64,000 nucleotides of DNA from an uncultured Bacteroidales bacterium (GTDB lineage: Bacteria > Bacteroidota > Bacteroidia > Bacteroidales > UBA3824): positions 1 to 64,000 of the forward strand of contig CALFIU010000178.1 of the NCBI GenBank assembly GCA_937877455.1, read 5' to 3'. Position numbers and translations under genes: made by a program. This document shows, one piece after another, positions 16,442 to 25,331 of the stretch. Position 1 is the stretch's first letter, and every line of letters begins with the position of its first letter. Under the pieces are notes generated by a model, which ran no database searches, was not told where the DNA came from, and saw nothing but the letters and a program-made list of their open reading frames with translations.

Positions 16442-17937
16442 GCGTTGTGTCCTCCTATTTGGTTGTTTCGTTGTATAGCTGTTGCGCCTTCTTCAAAATT
16501 AAGCCCTTTTAGTATAGCGTTTTTTCCAAATTTTTCTTTGATAAAAATTTCGGCGTTTTGTAGTCTTCGTTCTTTTTCGAGTTTTTGTTTTTCTTGTTCT
16601 TGTTGTTTTTTTAGGGCGTTGTAGTCTGTAAAAAGATCGAGTTGGACACCATTGGGCTTTGTATTTTTTATTTTTTCTTCTCTTATTGTGTTGAGCGATA
16701 TGTTAAGCCGTCTTATGGTAAGGTTTGGATTAACTATTTTGTCAAAAAGTTTTGCTGCCGCTTCGATTATTATTTTGCCTGAGGAGTAAAAACCTCCGAG
16801 ATTAATTGTTCCATGTGCGTGTTTGGGTACTTGGCGACCATAATAGTCGGTTGTGGTTTCGCCTTGGTAATTGTTGATGTTTGCAACATTGGCAGCATCG
16901 TAACCTACAGATATTACAATTTGTGAGGTTAACAAATTTTTTTTTACTAAGTCTAATGCAGCAGAATCGGCCATTTCCATTATTACAACGCGAGCTTTTT
17001 TAAAATTGTATGCGCAAGATAAAACTTGCCCTACGCTCATTGATGTAGATTCGGGACGGTAGGCTTTTATCAGTTCTATTGTGCACGGTTCATAGCCCCA
17101 AGCATGGTCTATAAGTAACTCGGCATTGATTCCAAAAAGTTTGAAAAAAAAATCTTCGTTTTTTATCGACAATTGAGCTATTTTGCCCATTGTGTCTATT
17201 CCGTAGGGTGCGAGCCTATTTGCTGTGCCGTAGCCTACTCTCCAAAAATCGGTGATGGGACGGTGATTCCATAATTTTTGTCGATAGGTTATTTCGTTAA
17301 GTTCGCCAATTCTAACGCCATCTTTATCGGCATCAGCGTGTTTTGCAACGATGTCCATCGCTATTTTGCAAAGATAAAGATTGGTTCCAATTCCTGCTGT
17401 TGCTGTTATTTTTGTTTGACTTAAAATATCCTTTATCATTTTTACAGCAAAGTCGTGGGCTGTTATACCGAGTGTTTTAAGGTATGATGTTGCATCAATA
17501 AACACTTCGTCGATACTATAAACATGAATGTCTTCTTTGGAAACATATTTTAGGTATATCTTATATATTTGTGTGCTTACCTCAATGTATCGCGACATTC
17601 TCGGTGGGGCGGCTATGTAGTCGAGTTCGTATTCCGGATGTAGATCAAGTTCGGGTTTAAAAAATGATTTTCTTGTAAAAGATGTATTTAATTTTTTTCT
17701 TCGTTCGTTGTTAATGGCTTTAACTTTTTGAACTACTTCAAAAAGTCGTGGTCTTCCAGGAATTGAATAAGATTTGAGCGATGGTGAAACGGCAAGGCAA
17801 ATGGTTTTGTCGGTGCGGCTTTTGTCGGCAACAACAAGATTGGTAGTCAGTGGGTCGAGACTTCTGTCGGCACACTCCACCGATGCATAAAAAGATTTTA
17901 AATCTATGGCTATGAATTGTTTACCTATCTGTTCCAT
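16438..17937 (-). CDS. Y-family translesion DNA polymerase (UmuC/DinB-like)
   Basis: Low-fidelity polymerase that copies past damaged bases. It has 499 residues. Catalytic carboxylates are present: D12 in AIDLKSFYASVEC and the pair D143-E144 in VYSIDEVFID. The helix-hairpin-helix region (ATAGIGTNLYLCKIAMDIVAK, then WRVGYGTANRLAPYGI) follows, and the little-finger domain is at about 300-430. The C-terminal 70 residues hold a Lys/Glu-rich coiled stretch (KKQQEQEKQKLEKERR) that may carry a clamp-binding element. The long insertion at residues 75-110 is like UvrX/UmuC proteins. It is translationally coupled to the 69-residue gene. No LexA box could be assigned in the 220 bases upstream. Confidence 0.9.
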   Translation of the reverse strand: MEQIGKQFIAIDLKSFYASVECADRSLDPLTTNLVVADKSRTDKTICLAVSPSLKSYSIPGRPRLFEVVQKVKAINNERRKKLNTSFTRKSFFKPELDLHPEYELDYIAAPPRMSRYIEVSTQIYKIYLKYVSKEDIHVYSIDEVFIDATSYLKTLGITAHDFAVKMIKDILSQTKITATAGIGTNLYLCKIAMDIVAKHADADKDGVRIGELNEITYRQKLWNHRPITDFWRVGYGTANRLAPYGIDTMGKIAQLSIKNEDFFFKLFGINAELLIDHAWGYEPCTIELIKAYRPESTSMSVGQVLSCAYNFKKARVVIMEMADSAALDLVKKNLLTSQIVISVGYDAANVANINNYQGETTTDYYGRQVPKHAHGTINLGGFYSSGKIIIEAAAKLFDKIVNPNLTIRRLNISLNTIREEKIKNTKPNGVQLDLFTDYNALKKQQEQEKQKLEKERRLQNAEIFIKEKFGKNAILKGLNFEEGATAIQRNNQIGGHNA

Positions 17938-18123
17938 TGTTAAATTATGCCGTGCTAATGTAATAAAAATAATTAATAAATAAGTTTTTTTGTTTGAAAT
18001 AATCTGTAACGTTTTTAGTGTTTGTTTAGAAAATATAGGTTAATATTTTGTAAAAAATCTAAGGTTAGATTTTAAATAAATACAAAATCTTTTTATAAAT
18101 ATATTTTATTTATAAAAAATATT

Positions 18124-18131
18124 TATATTTG
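18124..18131 (+). promoter_or_regulatory. Candidate -7 box (TATATTTG) for gpmA
   Basis: Exact match to the Bacteroidota TAnnTTTG -7 element, 27 bases before the gpmA ATG. No good -33 TTTG at the expected distance. Confidence 0.5.
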
Positions 18132-18158
18132 TATCGTAAATTTTTAAGCAATTAAATT

Positions 18159-18905
18159 ATGAAAAGAATAGTTTTGATTAGGCACGGGCAGAGTGCATGG
18201 AATCTTGAAAATCGTTTTACAGGTTGGACAGACGTTGATCTTACAGAAAATGGCGTTGCAGAGGCTGTAAAAGCTGGTAAGTTGCTAAAAGAAAAAGGTT
18301 TTACTTTTCAAAAAGCCTACACTTCTTTTTTAAAACGTGCCGTAAAAACCCTAAATACCATTCTTGACCAGATGGATTTGGATTGGATACCTGTTGAAAA
18401 GTCGTGGCGGTTGAACGAAAAACACTATGGTATGTTGCAAGGACTTAATAAAGCCGAAACTGCTGCTAAGTATGGCGACGAACAAGTTAAGATTTGGCGT
18501 AGAAGTTTTAACGTTGCACCAGACCCTATTCCAGAAGACGATGAAAGAAATGCGGCTAAAGAGCCAAGATATGCTTCGGTTCCAGATTTTGAAATTCCAA
18601 GAACAGAATCGTTAGAAACCTGTATTAATCGTACTTTGCCTTATTGGAAAACGTCTATTTTTCCAAGTTTAAAACAATTTGACAGCATTATTGTAGCAGC
18701 GCATGGTAATAGTTTGCGTGGTATTATAAAATATTTGAAAAATATTGGCGACGAAGAAATTATCTCGTTAAATTTGCCAACAGCAGTGCCTTATGTTTTT
18801 GAATTTGACGATAATCTTAATCTTAAAAATGATTATTTTCTTGGAGATCCAGAAGAAATTAGAAAACTTCAAGAGGCTGTAGCCAATCAAGGTAAGAAAA
18901 AATAA
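18159..18905 (+). CDS. gpmA: 2,3-bisphosphoglycerate-dependent phosphoglycerate mutase
   Basis: Interconverts 3- and 2-phosphoglycerate in glycolysis. At 248 residues it has the usual length of the cofactor-dependent enzyme. The phosphohistidine is H9 in LIRHGQSAWN, followed by RFTGWTDVDLTE. The catalytic Glu lies in RLNEKHYGMLQG near residue 88, and the second His is in VAAHGNSLRGIIKYL. It stands alone, with an AT-rich leader and a -7-like box upstream and a terminator hairpin downstream. Confidence 0.95.
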   Translation: MKRIVLIRHGQSAWNLENRFTGWTDVDLTENGVAEAVKAGKLLKEKGFTFQKAYTSFLKRAVKTLNTILDQMDLDWIPVEKSWRLNEKHYGMLQGLNKAETAAKYGDEQVKIWRRSFNVAPDPIPEDDERNAAKEPRYASVPDFEIPRTESLETCINRTLPYWKTSIFPSLKQFDSIIVAAHGNSLRGIIKYLKNIGDEEIISLNLPTAVPYVFEFDDNLNLKNDYFLGDPEEIRKLQEAVANQGKKK

Positions 18906-18944
18906 AAACCACCCATCTTATTTTGGGACGATAATAGTAAAATA

Positions 18945-18980
18945 AAAAAAGTTCATACCAAAAGTGGTGTGAACTTTTTT
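18945..18980. terminator. Bidirectional terminator between gpmA and the luxR-type gene
   Basis: Stem GTTCATACC / GGTGTGAAC (18951-18959 and 18966-18974, one G-U pair) with A6 and T6 flanks. It serves the convergent gpmA (ends 18905) and the LuxR gene (ends 18982). Confidence 0.85.
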
Positions 18981-18981
18981 T

Positions 18982-19578
18982 TTATTCAAGGTCTATAAGT
19001 TTTTTGCTTATTGCATATATAGTAAGTCCTGCGAGTGTTCTTATGCCAGTTTTTTCTGATATGTTTTTTCTGTGGCTAATTACTGTGTGTATGCTTATGT
19101 TGAGCATTTCGGCAATTTGTTTGTTGGAGTTGCCGATAGCAAGTTCTTTTAATACAGTTAATTCACGTTCGGTAAGCGGTTCGCGTTCTGCCACCACATC
19201 GGGGTGATTGCTGCTTGCAATGCGTATTATTTTTTGTAAAATTGTTGTGCTATCGTCTGTTATAAAAATATTTGCATCAAAAATATTTATACTTTCGTTG
19301 GTGTAATATCCATAAATTATGCTTGCAAAATGTGTATTTTCTGACGATTTTCTTAATTTGTAATATTCTTTTTCGTGATTTATAAAAAAGTCAGATTGTA
19401 AAAAAACAATGTCGGCTTTAAATTTTTGTATTTCTTCTGCAATTTTGTCGGCATCGTTAGTTTCTTTACACACCTTTATTCTAAATTGTTCGGCAGCCTC
19501 GTCCAATACTGCGATGAGTCCTTTGGTTGCCAATTGCGATTTTTCGGCTATAAGTATGTTTATGACTTTGCGTTTCAT
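18982..19578 (-). CDS. LuxR-type transcription regulator with degenerate receiver domain
   Basis: A 198-residue DNA-binding protein. The C-terminal LuxR/GerE helix-turn-helix is complete at residues 135-195 (LTERELTVLKELAIGNSNKQ, then IAEMLNISIHTVISHRKNI). The N-terminal 125 residues look like a receiver fold, but the acidic pocket reads A11-E12 and the position of the phosphoacceptor is Q61 in IVFLQSDFF, so classical phosphorylation is unlikely. It starts 2 bases after the stop of the hemerythrin-domain gene and is probably co-transcribed with it. Control by that sensor or a partner protein, rather than by a kinase, is inference. Confidence 0.88.
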   Translation of the reverse strand: MKRKVINILIAEKSQLATKGLIAVLDEAAEQFRIKVCKETNDADKIAEEIQKFKADIVFLQSDFFINHEKEYYKLRKSSENTHFASIIYGYYTNESINIFDANIFITDDSTTILQKIIRIASSNHPDVVAEREPLTERELTVLKELAIGNSNKQIAEMLNISIHTVISHRKNISEKTGIRTLAGLTIYAISKKLIDLE

Positions 19579-19580
19579 TG

Positions 19581-20276
19581 TCAGAAATTTTTTTCTATTT
19601 TATCTACAAGTGGCATTAATATATCTTCTTCAATTGTTGAATGGATGTTGAGATCAAATTCGAGTTCAAAGATGGCAAAAAGCAACTTTCGTTTTTCTCC
19701 ATGCTGATCTTTTAGTTTTATATGGTTTAGTAACAGACTTTTAAGGTCGTTAAGTTTGGTTTCTATGTCGCTATGACGCATTTTGTACCTTACTGGTTTT
19801 TTTATTTCTAAGGGTTGTTTGTTGGCAAGTTGCCTAATGTATGGAAATGTGCGTTTGTTTTCGTATTTAAGGTGTGTTACCACTTCGTTAAAATAAATGT
19901 CGAAAAATTGTTCCAACATTTTTACGTCGGTTGTGTTGTTTATTTCGCTTAGTTTTTTTATGTAATATTTTATTTCTGGATAAATTTCGTCTTTGTAATA
20001 ACGGTGTGAATTTTCCAAAAAATCAATTATTGTGTTAATGTTGTTGTTAGAATTTTCAAGCTCGGTTTCAATTTTATAACCGTTGTAAAGGTTGCAAAAC
20101 GACGTAAAAATTTCTGGATTGATATTTTTTTCAAGGCATACATCGGTAATTGTTTTGTCGCTTATGGTAATGTCGATATTAAAATGTTCCATAAGCAAAA
20201 GTAATCTATTATTTTCGGCCACGAGACTTTTTAATGTCATATTTTGTGTGGCAAAAGTTCGTCCATTTATTAGCAT
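19581..20276 (-). CDS. Hemerythrin-domain protein (YtfE/RIC-like)
   Basis: A 231-residue cytosolic protein with a four-helix hemerythrin domain. Probable di-iron ligands are H91 (ENSHRYYKDEI), H135 and E139 (VVTHLKYENKR), H185 (LLLNHIKLKD), and H212 with E216/E217 (DLNIHSTIEED). The layout resembles RIC/YtfE proteins, which repair iron-sulfur clusters after nitrosative or oxidative stress, but the N-terminal ScdA-type Cys motif is missing. Oxygen or nitric-oxide sensing is equally possible. The LuxR-type gene follows 2 bases downstream, and the membrane-protein gene lies 34 bases upstream on the same strand. Confidence 0.85.
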   Translation of the reverse strand: MLINGRTFATQNMTLKSLVAENNRLLLLMEHFNIDITISDKTITDVCLEKNINPEIFTSFCNLYNGYKIETELENSNNNINTIIDFLENSHRYYKDEIYPEIKYYIKKLSEINNTTDVKMLEQFFDIYFNEVVTHLKYENKRTFPYIRQLANKQPLEIKKPVRYKMRHSDIETKLNDLKSLLLNHIKLKDQHGEKRKLLFAIFELEFDLNIHSTIEEDILMPLVDKIEKNF

Positions 20277-20310
20277 ATTTTTTTTAGTTAATATTTTATT
20301 AAAGTGAGTT

Positions 20311-21432
20311 TTATATATCTTCTATTTCGTCTTTTGGCACTTGATTGAGCATAACTTCTTCGCGTTTTTTTCTAAGCACGGCAATGCGCATTTCCGACAT
20401 TGGAGTATTTTCTTTTTCAAGTTCCCTTATTTGTTGGTCTATCTCGTTTATTTTCCATTGTTTAATGTTTACTTTCTTTTTTATCAGTTCTATCGATGCC
20501 AATACTATTTCGTTAACAATGGTATCAAGTTCGTCGGCAAGATCTTCAAAAACGCTATCGGTTATTTTTGTTGTAATGTTTTTTAGATAATCAACACCTT
20601 CTGCGGAAACAACGTCAGAAATTATGCCGTCAACAGTATCAAAAGCTGTTTGTGCCACCGACTTTTCCAATACTCCACGTACGCCACTTCCTATTACGGG
20701 AACGCTTGTAAGCCTTGATATTTCTTTGTTGCCTTGCACTGCAAGTTTAGATTTTAATGATATGTATTCGCGGAGTTCTTGTCTATGTTCGTTGTAGGTT
20801 GCCTTGGATATTTTGTTGAATTTTTTGAATACAAGGTCAATTATTTTTTGACGTTGAGGATCTACAATGTCGCTAATAACCGATTTGGCAACGGGTTTGC
20901 CTTCTGAAAATTCGTCTTCTATACCATCGAGAACATTAAGTACAACGCGGTCGGAAATTTCTTCTATTATTATGTTTTTAATTTTTATAAATTTTTTAAC
21001 AAAAAAGTTTTTCGACAAGTCCATTATGTTCATCTTGTCGAGACGTATGAAAATAGAAATTAATCTTACAAACCTAAAAATAATCATCGTTCCTGATGGT
21101 ATGCAACCGATAAGGTCGTACCAATGGGCTATTGGATAGTCGAAAACGTTTTGTCGGTGATTTTTATTACGCCATATTGTCCAATTTATTACAAATTCTA
21201 AAAGATAAATGCTTACAAAAATAAGATCGTAAGTGTCAAAATTTTGGTGGATTGGTTGATAAAATTCATAAAAATTGGGTGTTTTATCGGCAAAAAATGT
21301 AGAACATACGTTTATATGGAAAATCCAATCGAATATAATCCATAACAGGTTTATTATCAAGATGATAATCATTAAAATATCCCAAAAGAAATATTTTAAA
21401 AACCATAATGTTTTAGATTTTTTGTTTTCCAT
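20311..21432 (-). CDS. Membrane protein with voltage-sensor-like helices and long cytoplasmic helical tail
   Basis: A 373-residue protein. Helices lie near residues 12-37, 67-88 and 104-130. The last contains FRFVRLISIFIRLDKM, an Arg-every-three pattern like S4 of voltage sensors. No pore helix or selectivity-filter sequence follows. The remaining 240 residues are predicted helical and charged (for example WKINEIDQQIRELEKENTP). It resembles the first part of ion-transport family proteins without their channel. Function unknown. It is 34 bases from the hemerythrin gene on the same strand and may share its operon. Confidence 0.7.
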   Translation of the reverse strand: MENKKSKTLWFLKYFFWDILMIIILIINLLWIIFDWIFHINVCSTFFADKTPNFYEFYQPIHQNFDTYDLIFVSIYLLEFVINWTIWRNKNHRQNVFDYPIAHWYDLIGCIPSGTMIIFRFVRLISIFIRLDKMNIMDLSKNFFVKKFIKIKNIIIEEISDRVVLNVLDGIEDEFSEGKPVAKSVISDIVDPQRQKIIDLVFKKFNKISKATYNEHRQELREYISLKSKLAVQGNKEISRLTSVPVIGSGVRGVLEKSVAQTAFDTVDGIISDVVSAEGVDYLKNITTKITDSVFEDLADELDTIVNEIVLASIELIKKKVNIKQWKINEIDQQIRELEKENTPMSEMRIAVLRKKREEVMLNQVPKDEIEDI

Positions 21433-21529
21433 ATCAAATTAATTTTTTAGTATTGCAAAAAAAATAAAAAAATTGCAATTACGCAAAAAATGTGTAATTT
21501 GGCGGTTGGTAAAAAAAATTATAAAAAAA

Positions 21530-21994
21530 ATGAACAATATAGTTGCGGGTTGGCTTGTTTTGCACACCGAGGGTAAAGAACCTCAAAGCATTGCTTTAAA
21601 AGAAGGAAAAAATATTATTGGTCGCAAGACAATGACAAGTTGTCCTGATATAGCAGTGCCAGATGATATTTTTGTAAGTAGAAATCATGCGGTTTTGGTT
21701 GTTAGAAAAAATTCCGCAAATAAATACGAATATATTTTAGCCGATAATACTGAGCAACTTGGAAAACCAAGTTTAAATGGAACATATATCAATGGAGAAT
21801 CCGAACGAATTGGAGAACAGCCAGTTAAAATTTCTGATGGTGATACTTTGCAAGTTGGGCTTACAAAATTTGTACTAAAAGCGGCAGATGTTGCTATAGA
21901 TGCGCAAGATGCAATAAAACTTGCAACCAAGTTGGAATACAAAGAAACAGTTGAGTTCCCAAATGCAGCTGTAGTTTTGAGAAAAAAAATTTAG
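21530..21994 (+). CDS. FHA-domain protein
   Basis: A 154-residue cytosolic protein from the ATG at 21530; an ATG at 21473 adds 19 basic residues with no family match. A forkhead-associated domain covers residues 8-110, with the signature GRKTMTSCPDIAVPD, VSRNHAVLVV and SLNGTYING. These bind phosphothreonine peptides. The C-terminal 40 residues have no recognised domain. It begins a plus-strand run (thioredoxin-fold protein, KtrB, KtrA, Plug) with gaps of only a few bases. No Ser/Thr kinase is encoded in the window, so the phosphorylated partner is unknown. Confidence 0.85.
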   Translation: MNNIVAGWLVLHTEGKEPQSIALKEGKNIIGRKTMTSCPDIAVPDDIFVSRNHAVLVVRKNSANKYEYILADNTEQLGKPSLNGTYINGESERIGEQPVKISDGDTLQVGLTKFVLKAADVAIDAQDAIKLATKLEYKETVEFPNAAVVLRKKI

Positions 21995-22002
21995 TTAAAA
22001 AA

Positions 22003-23475
22003 ATGGAGAATAAAACCATATTTTTTTCTACATACGGCTCATGGGTGTTTGGCTTGTTGATTTTTGTAACCGTGGCTCTAAATTCATCGGCACAGACGGC
22101 TACAATAACTGGAAATGCAAAAACATACGCAGGAGACACCTTGCATGCCTATATGATTGAAGATTTTATAACAAAACAAGAAACAGAAGTGTCTGCTGCA
22201 AGCGTAGATGCTGATGGAAATTTTACATTTAAAATAAAGGTGTCGCAAACTTCTGTTGTGTATATCGATTTAACGGTTTTTAAAGGAATTATATTTGTTC
22301 AACCCGGAAAAATTTACGAAGTTGTATTGCCACAGAAACAAAAAATACGCCCAGACGACGAGTTGAATCCGTTTTTCAAACCAATGGTGTTTTATGTAAA
22401 ATGTGTCAACAATGCCGATGATGATTTAAACTCACTTATTCCGCAGTTTGATAGAGAATATTCGCGTGCATTATCAATAATTTTAAATTCAACGTCAGGG
22501 TTTTCAAAAAAGATGACCGATAGCATTGAGAATATTATAAATGGTAAATTTAATACAGAAAATAGTTTTTTTTCCGACTATAAAAACTACCGTTTTGCAA
22601 TGCTTGACTATACAGCTTATCGTCGTAAAAAAGATGATATTGTAACAAATTTTTTTTCAAATAAGCCCATTCTTACACAAAATCCAGCGTATGCTGACCT
22701 TTTTGATGAGATGCTTGCCAACCCATTTTCTGGTGGTCCAAATTCTGTATTGGCGGTAAAAGGCATATATTCGGGAATTTATGATCGTAGTTATGATAAA
22801 CTAAAACGCACTGTAACAAAAGATTCTAAGTTTAAAGATCAGCGTCTTGCCGACTATGTAATTTTAAAAGGTTTGCACGATTCTTATTTTTCTGATTCTT
22901 TTCCTAAAGAGGCTATTATTGCTGTTATAGACTCGTTTGCCATGATGTCGCCAAATCGAGATTTTAGAAACATTGCCGATCGTATGGTTTGTAGTCTTAC
23001 AAAACTAATGATTGGTTATCCTGTGCCACAGTTTTCTTTGGAGGATGTAGATGGAAATAAGTATTCTCCTGCTGGCGAAAGAGGAAAGTTTATATATTTA
23101 ACTTTTTTTAATCCAAGAAGTTACACAGCACTTGGCGATTTTGACTTAATAAAGTCTATACGAAAAGAAATACCACCAGAAACGTTGCAAATAATAACAA
23201 TTTTTGTGTCGCCAAATCGTAAAGATTTGGAAAATTTTATGCGACAAAATCCCGATTGTAATTGGCCTGTTGTATGGTATAATGGCGACAAAACTCTTTT
23301 AAAAGATTATAACATAAGGGCTTATCCTACATATTACATGATAAATCCAGCAGGAAACCTTGTTATGAATCCTGCACCATCGCCTACTGAAAATTTTGGA
23401 CAACGTCTTGATGCACTTGTAAGAAATTGGAAAATAGAGCAATACAGAACTCGCACCTCAGAAGGATTAAGATAA
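22003..23475 (+). CDS. Secreted thioredoxin-fold (TlpA-like) protein lacking the redox cysteines
   Basis: A 490-residue exported protein. A signal segment ends LNSSA with Gln at +1. Residues 30-115 are a DUF4369-like beta region (ATITGNAKTYAGDTLHAYMI). Residues 330-480 are an AhpC/TlpA-like fold: YPVPQFSLEDVDGNKYSP, then GKFIYLTFFNPRSYTALGDF, ending at a cis-Pro segment AYPTYYMINPAGN. The normal WCxxC position is replaced by NPRSYTA, so disulfide exchange by the usual chemistry is not expected. It is 8 bases after the FHA gene and just before ktrB. Confidence 0.82.
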   Translation: MENKTIFFSTYGSWVFGLLIFVTVALNSSAQTATITGNAKTYAGDTLHAYMIEDFITKQETEVSAASVDADGNFTFKIKVSQTSVVYIDLTVFKGIIFVQPGKIYEVVLPQKQKIRPDDELNPFFKPMVFYVKCVNNADDDLNSLIPQFDREYSRALSIILNSTSGFSKKMTDSIENIINGKFNTENSFFSDYKNYRFAMLDYTAYRRKKDDIVTNFFSNKPILTQNPAYADLFDEMLANPFSGGPNSVLAVKGIYSGIYDRSYDKLKRTVTKDSKFKDQRLADYVILKGLHDSYFSDSFPKEAIIAVIDSFAMMSPNRDFRNIADRMVCSLTKLMIGYPVPQFSLEDVDGNKYSPAGERGKFIYLTFFNPRSYTALGDFDLIKSIRKEIPPETLQIITIFVSPNRKDLENFMRQNPDCNWPVVWYNGDKTLLKDYNIRAYPTYYMINPAGNLVMNPAPSPTENFGQRLDALVRNWKIEQYRTRTSEGLR

Positions 23476-23484
23476 CCGTTGTTT

Positions 23485-25308
23485 ATGGACGAATTAATTG
23501 GGAGAATAAAAGAATATGTAAAAAAGCATAAGTTGCAAAACAAGGTAGAAAATATTTTATTCTATCTTGCTGTTATTATATTTTTTGTATCGGTCTATGA
23601 TATTGGTTTTCTTAGCAATGTGGCAGAAGCAAGAATTATAGATAATTTTTATTACATTTATTTGCTATTATATTTTGTATTTTTTTCAACACGCATACCC
23701 GTTATGTTTAAAAAACGGGGAAATCTTTATCTTCTTTTGTTAAAAATACTATTATTTGTATCGTTAATAGTTTATTTCTTTAATGTTAAGTTTATTTTTG
23801 ATGCGGTAGATTATCACGGACTATTTTATCGTTTTGTTATGAGCAGAAAATTTGTTTATTTGCTTATAGCGGTAACTTTTTTTATAGAAATTTCTAAGAA
23901 TACATATAAAATCTTTAAGTTTAATATAACGCCACAAATACTATTTGCCCTAAGTTTTTTTGTTTTAATAATGGTTGGGGCTGGTTTGCTTATGATTCCT
24001 AATGCCACTTACAATCGTATAAATTTTGTTGACGCATTATTTATATCTGCCAGTGCCACAAGTATTACTGGGTTGCAATGCTTAGACACTGCAGTATATT
24101 TTACTCCACTTGGACAACTTATTATTTTGTTACTCGCTCAAATCGGTGGGCTTGGCGTGATGACATTTACAAGTTTTATTGTATATTTTTTTAAAGACAC
24201 AAGTTCTTTTAAAGCAGGTCTTGTTCTTGGTGATATGATGAGCAACGACAGACTTGGCGATGCTTTTAAAACCATAATGCAGATTGTTATTTATACCCTT
24301 GCGATAGAAGTTGTTGGTGCATTTTGTATATTTTTGAGCATACGAAATACGCACGGATTTGGAGGGCAAGCAGGGGTAGTTTGGTTTTCAATTTATAATT
24401 CTATAACTGCATTTTGTAATGCTGGTTTTACAACATTACCTGGAAGTATGACATCACAAATTGTTTTCGATAACTATGCGCTTAAAATTATCATTGCTAC
24501 GCTTGCAATTTTGGGGGGAATTGGTTTTCCTATTTTGATTAATTTGCAAGGATTTTTATCGTTACAATTCAACAACATAAAAAACGTTTTGTTGAACCGA
24601 AAAAAATTTCAGCATTTTCCGCGTTTAATTAATATTAATACAAAACTTGCCACATTTGTATCAACAGTGCTTTTTGTATTAACTATAGTGGCTTTTTTTA
24701 TTATTGAGTATAACAACACTTTGATTGCTCACGAAGGTTTTTTTGCAAAACTTGCCGATTCGTACTATTATTCAGTAATGCCACGTTCGGCTGGTTTTAA
24801 CGATGTTGATATAAATTCTTTTCGGTTGCCAACCATAATGATGATTATGTTTTTGATGTGGGTTGGTGCCTCGCCAGTTTCTACTGGTGGCGGAATAAAA
24901 ACAACTACGTTTGGCGTGGCATTGCTTGATATAGTTAGCATTTTACAAGGAAAAGATAGACTTGAGATATATCGTCGTAAAATAGCCAATAGCACTGTTC
25001 GTCATGCTTTTGCAGTAATAATGATTTCGTTTGCTATTTTGTGTATGGGCATTTTTTTGCTATCAATTTTTGAAGAAAACAACCAAAAAGTTGGCATACT
25101 TTCTATTACGTTTGAGTGTATTTCGGCTTATTGTACATGTGGATTGAGCATGGGTGCGTGTGGGGAAGTAGGCTCGGCGAGTAAAATTGTTCTTTCTTTT
25201 TTGATGTATGTTGGACGTATTGGTGCGCTTACTTTGGCAGCAGCATTTTTCACTAAGCCAAAGACTTTGCGTTATATGTATCCAAAGGAAAAAGTTTATA
25301 TTGGTTAA
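23485..25308 (+). CDS. ktrB: Potassium uptake channel subunit, TrkH/KtrB family, with extra N-terminal membrane domain
   Basis: Inner-membrane potassium transporter of 607 residues from the ATG at 23485 (a TTG two codons upstream is less likely). The four pore repeats are visible with their filter loops: SATSITGLQCLDT, ITAFCNAGFTTLPG, MPRSAGFNDVDI and ISAYCTCGLSMGACG. About 150 residues with four hydrophobic helices precede the pore region, more than in the standard 450-residue KtrB. KtrA, encoded 23 bases later, is the cytoplasmic gate. Together they import K+ using ATP or NAD(H) binding and the membrane gradient. Confidence 0.9.
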   Translation: MDELIGRIKEYVKKHKLQNKVENILFYLAVIIFFVSVYDIGFLSNVAEARIIDNFYYIYLLLYFVFFSTRIPVMFKKRGNLYLLLLKILLFVSLIVYFFNVKFIFDAVDYHGLFYRFVMSRKFVYLLIAVTFFIEISKNTYKIFKFNITPQILFALSFFVLIMVGAGLLMIPNATYNRINFVDALFISASATSITGLQCLDTAVYFTPLGQLIILLLAQIGGLGVMTFTSFIVYFFKDTSSFKAGLVLGDMMSNDRLGDAFKTIMQIVIYTLAIEVVGAFCIFLSIRNTHGFGGQAGVVWFSIYNSITAFCNAGFTTLPGSMTSQIVFDNYALKIIIATLAILGGIGFPILINLQGFLSLQFNNIKNVLLNRKKFQHFPRLININTKLATFVSTVLFVLTIVAFFIIEYNNTLIAHEGFFAKLADSYYYSVMPRSAGFNDVDINSFRLPTIMMIMFLMWVGASPVSTGGGIKTTTFGVALLDIVSILQGKDRLEIYRRKIANSTVRHAFAVIMISFAILCMGIFLLSIFEENNQKVGILSITFECISAYCTCGLSMGACGEVGSASKIVLSFLMYVGRIGALTLAAAFFTKPKTLRYMYPKEKVYIG

Positions 25309-25331
25309 ATTGTTATTGAAATTATAATATT

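Noticed and set aside
23479..23484. TTG start for ktrB
   Set aside because: An ATG follows two codons later and gives the same protein; TTG is not needed.
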